Below are positions 57,801 through 63,800 of a stretch of 64,000 bases of DNA, in pieces. Each line of letters opens with the position of its first letter. Position 1 is the first letter of the stretch. A model generated the notes under the pieces. That model had not been told where the DNA came from. It saw only the letters and a program-made list of their open reading frames with translations, and did not search any database. The translations under genes and the position numbers were made by a program. The stretch comes from Rotaria sordida (Eukaryota; Rotifera; Eurotatoria; Philodinida; Philodinidae), in NCBI GenBank assembly GCA_905250125.1, contig CAJNOL010001105.1:1-64000 (forward strand). Direction: 5' to 3'.

Positions 57801-60800
57801 CTTCAAGATCAGCTAATTCATGTCCAACAATTAAAAGTAATGGTTGAATTGATTGTAATTGTTTTTCAATTTGTTGTAAACGTTCTAATGTTTGATTCCA
57901 TGTTGAACTTTGTATTTGTCCATTATTTTCAATTAATTCAACAATATCACGTACATTTCGTTCAAATGATTCAAAACGATTATGAAATGATTTACGAGAT
58001 TCATATAAATGTTCGGTTTCACGAAGCTAAAAAATAAAAAATAATTTATTTAAGATTTTATTGAGAAAAATTATTTGTTAAGTAATAAATTAATGTTTCA
58101 TATTACGTACTTTAATTGTAAAATTTTTTGTAATATAACAATGTTATAGGTTTTATTGACAATAATGTTAGATCATTTATAAGGTTATATGTGTTATCGA
58201 ATACTATAGAAAGTGATACTTTGATTTAAGAATCATTCTACTCAATTAGAGATCATAAACTTTGTCTTATACTATTAAGTCATATTTAATTTATTAGTAG
58301 AGATCTTAATGAAAAATCTTCTAATATTTCGATAAGAAAATTTTCAATAGGACTAAAAATTTTGGTTCTAAACCTGAAACAACATAGTCTGCATAATAGG
58401 AAAGATTTTACGTAAATTCAAGTAATCGTTTGAACATTCTTCTATAGCGATTGGTTGTGATTTATATGGAATGGCTATTAATCAAACTTGAGAATTCTAT
58501 ACGAAAAAAAATTTTTTATACAAGCTAATTTGTTTTTTAGTAATCATAAAGAATTTTTAAGAGCATTTAATTAACTAAAAATAAAAATATGATTTTTTTT
58601 GTCCTAAAAAAATGTTTTACATAAACAACTTATAAAAGATAAAAACAAAATGATTCTAATGAAGTGAAACCTACTCTGACATGAGTTACCCACATTGTTT
58701 GACGATATACTTTCTATTACTTCATCAAATGTCTGTTTCTTATTGTAATATTGAACTCAAAAAAATTTTTTTTTTCGAAGAAAAATGAGAAGACATACAG
58801 TCTTTTCTCATGTTACATCATTTTCTTTATGCCAACAAATGACTTTAATTTTTTTTTTTCTTTTCAAATATTTTATCTTTTGTAATATGATTTCAAGCTT
58901 ACTCTATCAGTAATAAGTTGATTAAGTTGATTCCATCGTTTTTCAATTGATAATTGTTCTTCAGTAAGTATTCGTTGACCTTCCGATGAACTATATTGTC
59001 TTAAATCATTGAATTGTTTATGTAAACGATTATAATTTGATGTATGACTACTAATATTTTCATTAAGTAACTTTAAAAAAACAAACAAAAGATTTAACAA
59101 AAAAAAAAGCCAAGAATGAAATTATTTTTCTTCTTACTCGTAATTCATTAAGTAATGTATTAATTCGATTAAGATCAAATAATTTATTAATTTCTATTAA
59201 ATTTATATTATGAATTCGTTGTTCAAATTCAAATAAAATTTCATCACGAAATGAATTTAATTCTGAATCAAATGTTGTCCATGCACGATGTTGTGCATTA
59301 TAAATCGATGCTAATTCATCAGATCTTCGTTCTATATCCATCCAACGTGTTGATAAAGATTTTATTAATGATTTTAATTCATATTGATCACCTATATTAT
59401 GTTCTTCATCATGTAAATTATTGTATATAGTTAACATACGACGACGTTCTTCAAGAAGTTCCTTTTTCGAGAAAGAAAAAAAAAATACACATAGATAAAA
59501 AAAATATTGTATTTAATTTTTTTGTTTTTTACTTTATGTTTATCAAGTAATTGTTTAGCATCATTTGTATTCAAAGCACCAATTTGACTAAAACGTTTAT
59601 TAAGATAATATTCTGTTTGTTCAATCCATGGTTGTAATTGTTGAATATAACGTTGTGATGTTTGTACATGTGTTCGACATTGTACAACTTGTTCTTCTTC
59701 TCGATTGATTTTATTAGATGTTGTTTCAGCTAATGCACGTAATTGATTTAAACGATTTAAAACATTTCGTAAATCTCTTGGTCGAGAACGAAGTGATTCA
59801 AGATTTGTACCATCAGAATGTAAGACTGATAATGAATGTAAATGTCCAGAGAGTTCAATACGAATACGCTACAAAATCAAAATTGATTTTCATTATTCTT
59901 TTTTGATTTGCCGGGGTTATTATTCAAAAAGAAATTAAGCAAAGAGAAATTTATCGTATAAAATGATTTCTATTAACATTTTACATAAAGGATTAATACA
60001 TATTTTCAGATTGCATCTGATTCTAGAACTTTGTTGTTTGGACTTAATAACGGATGCGCTGAAAGTTTTGAGATAACATGTTTGTTTATTTTTGGTTACC
60101 TTAAAAGTATTTCCGAGGAGTCAAAAACTACAGATTATGGTTAGTGTTCGATGTGACTCACGATTATCACAATCATAGTCATGACCGTGACTGGAATTTG
60201 GTCACGAACAGTCACAGATACTAAAATAGTCACATATCCTGCGTCTGTGTTAACTCTATTACTTTTTTCACAACACAAATATAATTTCATATTCTTAACT
60301 TATTGCGATAATTTATTCATTTTTCTGAATCAAAACACAACTAGACATAAATGTTACATGAGGAATTAGAACTCAACAAAATTTAAAATTTTCCTAGAAC
60401 AAATTAAAATTGAGAGTGCGGGTCAGGCAAGGGAAAAACGACGTACACCCATACTCTCTGAAGTACAAGACGTACGAGAGTACATCGTTATTTTCTTGGA
60501 TTTAGATCTAGATTTTTCTTAATTATAAAACTGTACTTCCAGTAAACTCTGAGCTTCGTACTCCGTGTGTTCCCACTGTGCTCTCGTATTTTTTTTGTAC
60601 TCAGGAGAGCGCTGAAGGATGTCGTTTCCACTCTGACTTGAACTCCATGCACTCCCCTATACTTCGAAAGTTCAGGGAGTACGGGAGTACAGAGTACGTT
60701 GTTTCTTCATTGGGTTCAAGTGAAATTTTAAATTTTAATTTCTTCTGGCACAAATATACAACAAGCACAAGCCATAATAAAAGTACATATTTTGTTGCAA

Positions 60801-63800
60801 ATACAGTCAAATGAAAGTACGTATATGTTACTATTCCATTGAACTGCATCGAATTAATTCAGAATATAGGTTTTTTTTTCTTCCCAGTTAATAATCTCAT
60901 CATTTTTATTTGCTTGTACTTTTATCTAACTTTCGTCTCAATAAACATCGTTCAAGAAAAGAGATCAGAACTCGCAATAAACTGAAAAGAATGACGGGTG
61001 ATGCCAAGGGAGAAAAAGCGAGACTTCAGCATTCCGAAGTATGTCGAAAGTAAATGTTGACATCTTTATTAATATATCAGTTTGTAGAGCAGAAACTTTC
61101 CTACAAAATTTATTATTAGAGTTTTTCCACAGATCATTTCAATTTTCGTTTCTCTTAGAACCTAATTAATATACTGAACAGATATACTTGATGTCTCAAT
61201 TAAGTTAATTGAGCATTTTGTCTAAAATTGAATCATTAGACTGTTCTACGACAATTTATTTTCTTTCTTTTTTTTTTTTTTTAAATTTACAACTTTTTTT
61301 TGTACCTCCAATATTTGTTGTTTTTCTTCCAATGATTTATCTCCAAGTGTTTTTGTATCAGACATTGAAGTAAATAATGTTTCTAAACGTTCAAGTTCAT
61401 TATTAAATTGTATCCATTTATCATTATCAGATATTAATTCTTGTAAAATTTCATCAATTATTCGTAATTTTTCAAATAAATCTTCTTGTATATTATCATA
61501 ATCAGTTTTAAGTATTTGGATATTTCCATAAGGTAATAAATTATTTGATGATATTGTTTGTAAAACTTGTCCTGTTTCATCAAGTAATGGTTTTAAATCA
61601 GCATAAGAATTTCGAAGATGCTAAATAGAAAAAAAACAAAAACAATAGAACAGAATATAGGAGTGTTGATCTTTTTTTGTTTGTACTTTGCAATTATCGA
61701 TTTCATGTTGAAATGAAACAATCGAATTTCTATTAACATTTAATTGTGAAAGTTCATTATTTAATCGTTCAGTTTGTTGTTGATAACGACGTTTATTTGT
61801 ATCAAAACGTTCCCAAAGTTCAAGTAAACGCTATAATAAAACAAACATGAAAAGAAGAAAATTCATTTGTTTCTTTTCTTTTTTTTTTTACTTGAAGTTT
61901 TTCTAATAAATCTTGTGCTGATTGAATTTTATCATTATAAAGTTTTTGTATATTTTGTATATCTTGTTGAACATATTTCGGTACCATAGGTAATTTCATA
62001 TGTTTATTACCACGTGTAATAAGTTCATTAACTTGTTGTGAAAAATTTTTTAAATTATTATAAATTTGAGTTTGATCTTGTAATGCATTACGAACATCAG
62101 ATACATCACGAAAATTAATTAATACATTTGATATATTTATTAATGATGCATTTAATTGTAAACTATCTTCATGAATTATTTTAGCTGGAATAATAACAGA
62201 ACAATATTGAGATGTTTCATCAATAGAAATACATAATTGTTTATAACGTGATAAAAGTAAATCAAGTCGTTGACGATAACGTGCTGGTTCATCAGTAGCT
62301 TGTTCTTCGATTAGATCATTTAAGATTAATGATAAAGTTTTCGTATGATCAGATATAATGCCGATTTGTTGAGATTCATTCTATCAAATGAAAAGAATAT
62401 TGTGAACTATGTTTTTGAAGTGATTAAAATTTTTGAAAAAAAAAAGTGAAATGTTTTTCATTTACACTTTTGAAATACTGATTAATAATAGAAATAGATC
62501 AGTTTTATGACCTTTGTTATTATATTTAGCTAAAACAATAGGTTCTTTCTCAACATATCAAATGCTACAAAAAAAAAAGAGCGTCAAGATTCGATGCAGA
62601 GATATCGATCGTGATGATGTTACAGCTTTTTTTGCTGGAGAATATTGCAAAACTGTATGGATTTGCACGGAATTTTACAACAGCAGAGTTTCAGCCGCGA
62701 TGAACATCTCGAACTTGTTCTTTTCAAAGAAGTCGTATCTGACGAAATGAGACATCCTTCTTTTTTGAATGAATTTTGTTAGACTAGCTCAAGATCAATT
62801 CGATCTATTTAGAGATGAAATCTCAAATTGAAATTCCGTACTATCTTATGTCATAAATTTTTCGTTAAAAATTTATAGAATTTTGTTCATAGGTAGAATT
62901 TTAATATTGATTTCAAAGTTGAATAAAACAGATGAAAGTAAGAGTTCATTGTTCCAGATATAAGTTTGAACCAGAAGTCCAAACAGATCATCGAGTCTGC
63001 CTATTATGTTTTATGTTGGGCAAAAATGTGGTTATAAAAAGATCCAGTAGAGTATCTTTGATACTGATGGAATAAAAATGAATTTCTAGTATTTTGACTG
63101 GACACAATCATGACTATTAATATATATGATGACCATATTCTTCATAGTTTATTTATTCATTCTTTTAGCTAAGTTACTGTTATTTGATCTAAAGCGTTCA
63201 CTAATTCTTACTAATCTGTACTTTAAATTTTTTTATTGTCATATAGTGTCTAATCTTGATATGTCCTCTTCAACTTGTTTGTCATATCTATTCGAAATCT
63301 TCTTCATCAAAAATAGTTTTTTTTTTTCTAAATTTTAATATTTTCTGTTTATCATTTCGTTTCCTATCAAAACAATCTTCTATTTTCATTCTAATTTCGT
63401 TATAATATTAACATACAAAAAACAAAAATTACATAAGTCGCTACAGATATGTCAAACCAAGAAAAACATATAACAAGGATAAAAAAAGCAAAAGGAGTCT
63501 ATAGTCTATCAAAATTATAAGAAAAGCCTATGATCAGAATCTATACTAAAATTCTATAAAAGAAAATTTTAAGTCAATATGATTTATAGTTAAACAATCT
63601 ATTTTAAAAAGTTTGACAAACCTTAAATTTATTGACAAATGATGTATATTGTTCTAAAGGTATTTCAGTATTCTGTGTATTAGCCATTGATCGTTCAATA
63701 GTAGCCATCCAAGTTTCAACAAGATGAAATCTAAAATGAAAAACAAAATTTATATATAATATTTTATTTTTGTTAATTTTTTTTGTATCTTAAAATTTAC

